A DNA stretch of 64,000 bases from Symbiodinium sp. CCMP2592. Taxonomy: Eukaryota; Sar; Dinophyceae; Suessiales; Symbiodiniaceae. The notes beneath the pieces are model-generated. The model searched no databases. It was not told the origin of the DNA and saw only the letters and a program-made list of their open reading frames with translations. Below are positions 63,291-64,000 of this stretch, one piece after another; positions within the stretch are counted from its first letter, which is position 1, and each line of letters begins with the position of its first letter. Where the stretch lies: assembly GCA_905221615.1 (NCBI GenBank), contig CAJNDT010000310.1, positions 87,001 through 151,000 of the forward strand. The letters run 5' to 3'. A program made the position numbers and the translations under genes.

Positions 63291-64000
63291 CTGTCGCTGG
63301 AGGCAAGCTGTCTCGACAAATCTTTTTTTTGGGGTAGCATGACTGGAGATTTGGGAGCTGCTGGACAGCTCCTGCGGGAGTCGTGCGGTTGCACGCTTCA
63401 GAGTCGGCGCTCGCGATCGGTAGCTGGTGGATAGTCGTGGCATTGGAAGATGCATGATCCAGAGTATGCCTGGAAGGGCCTAGATTCGCGCTGCACCTTT
63501 CCCCAGTCGTCGGTCAGGACACTACGTTACAGGACACTACGTTACAGCCCAGAGTGGCAACGAATTCTATCATCTTGCGCATGTGCCTGGCTTGAAAACC
63601 TTTCTTCACAAGAGGCCGTGGCGGTCGCAGAGGAAACGGTGGACGTGGTGTGGTCGTGGGACTATAGCAATCAACATATTTAGATAGATACGCAAAGGTC
63701 GTCAATGATGGTCATTTCAATTCTGGGATATATCGTGCCTTTGGCCGCGGCCCTTCCAGCGGCCCGAGCAACTCGTCTGGCGCCCAGGGCCTTCGCCATG
63801 AAAGTGCGCTTCTGCTGCTTGCCAGCCCCTTTCACCAAAACAGTGCTGTGCTGCTGTACTCTCTGAGATCCTCGAGTACCTACCTGGTACTACCGTACTA
63901 CCTACCTACTTACACCAAGTCACAAGGCATTTCAGGCCAAGTGAGCCAGACAAACTTGACTCCCTCGCGTTCTCTCGAGTCGGGGCACCCGAACTGCTCA
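63291..64000. other. upstream flank of the GH27 gene
   Basis: A perfect 15-bp tandem duplication (AGGACACTACGTTAC) lies near 63518-63547. A minus-strand frame at about 63800-63725 begins with ATG and encodes MAKALGARRVARAAGRAAAK, a basic Ala-rich sequence that could be a first exon of a targeting sequence; not supportable beyond that. Confidence 0.35.

Noticed and set aside
1-64000. CRISPR arrays, tRNA and rRNA genes, bacterial operons
   Set aside because: Direct repeats are all simple-sequence arrays without spacers; no tRNA cloverleaf or rRNA signature was recognised; intron structure and the spliced-leader relict show eukaryotic nuclear DNA.

Overview
This window reads as nuclear DNA of a dinoflagellate, most likely a Symbiodiniaceae-type alga. 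The evidence is as follows. (1) A near-perfect relict of the dinoflagellate spliced leader lies just upstream of an intronless gene. (2) Two recognisable gene families are split into tiny exons whose reconstructed introns mostly start with GC rather than GT and almost always end AG followed by G. (3) All confidently recognised genes lie on the minus strand. (4) Degenerate TTTAGGG-type telomere-like tracts and long simple repeats are everywhere. (5) A Ty1/copia-type element with very long ORFs is present. No CRISPR array, rRNA or tRNA gene was recognised.

Layout, read in minus-strand transcription order from high to low coordinates. About 63.3-51.7 kb: a multi-exon glycoside hydrolase family 27 (alpha-galactosidase-like) gene ending in ricin-type beta-trefoil lectin repeats. 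About 48.3-46.8 kb: coding-like minus-strand segments I cannot name. 45,889-33,569: a complete LTR retrotransposon of 12.3 kb with identical 164-bp LTRs and a 5-bp AGGGT target duplication. About 31.4-24.1 kb: a multi-exon gene with an SMP lipid-transfer domain followed by C2-domain exons (extended-synaptotagmin/tricalbin type). 23,375-22,545: an intronless uracil phosphoribosyltransferase gene with a relict spliced leader 43 bp upstream of its ATG. About 11.9-1.9 kb (possibly from 14.1 kb): a six-transmembrane voltage-gated cation channel with two C-terminal EF-hands. The spaces between hold TA/CATATG arrays, GT, AGT, AAC and TCC arrays, telomere-like tracts and a few foldback elements.

The most interesting object is the retrotransposon. 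Besides gag, protease, integrase, reverse transcriptase and RNase H, its two overlapping ORFs carry several non-standard modules: an Exo-X-C-like segment and a four-site zinc ribbon after gag; a domain with a CX5RS signature resembling the RapZ C-terminal domain or phosphatase P-loop; a coiled coil followed by an RS-rich segment; a 2-oxoglutarate/Fe(II) oxygenase-like domain with HxD...H...R; and a DUF488-like domain. ORF2 lies in the +1 frame relative to ORF1 and overlaps it by 170 nt, so pol would need +1 frameshifting or independent initiation. Domain names are from my reading of motifs, not from a search. Exon borders given to the base were deduced by making phases and family motifs agree, and need transcript confirmation.
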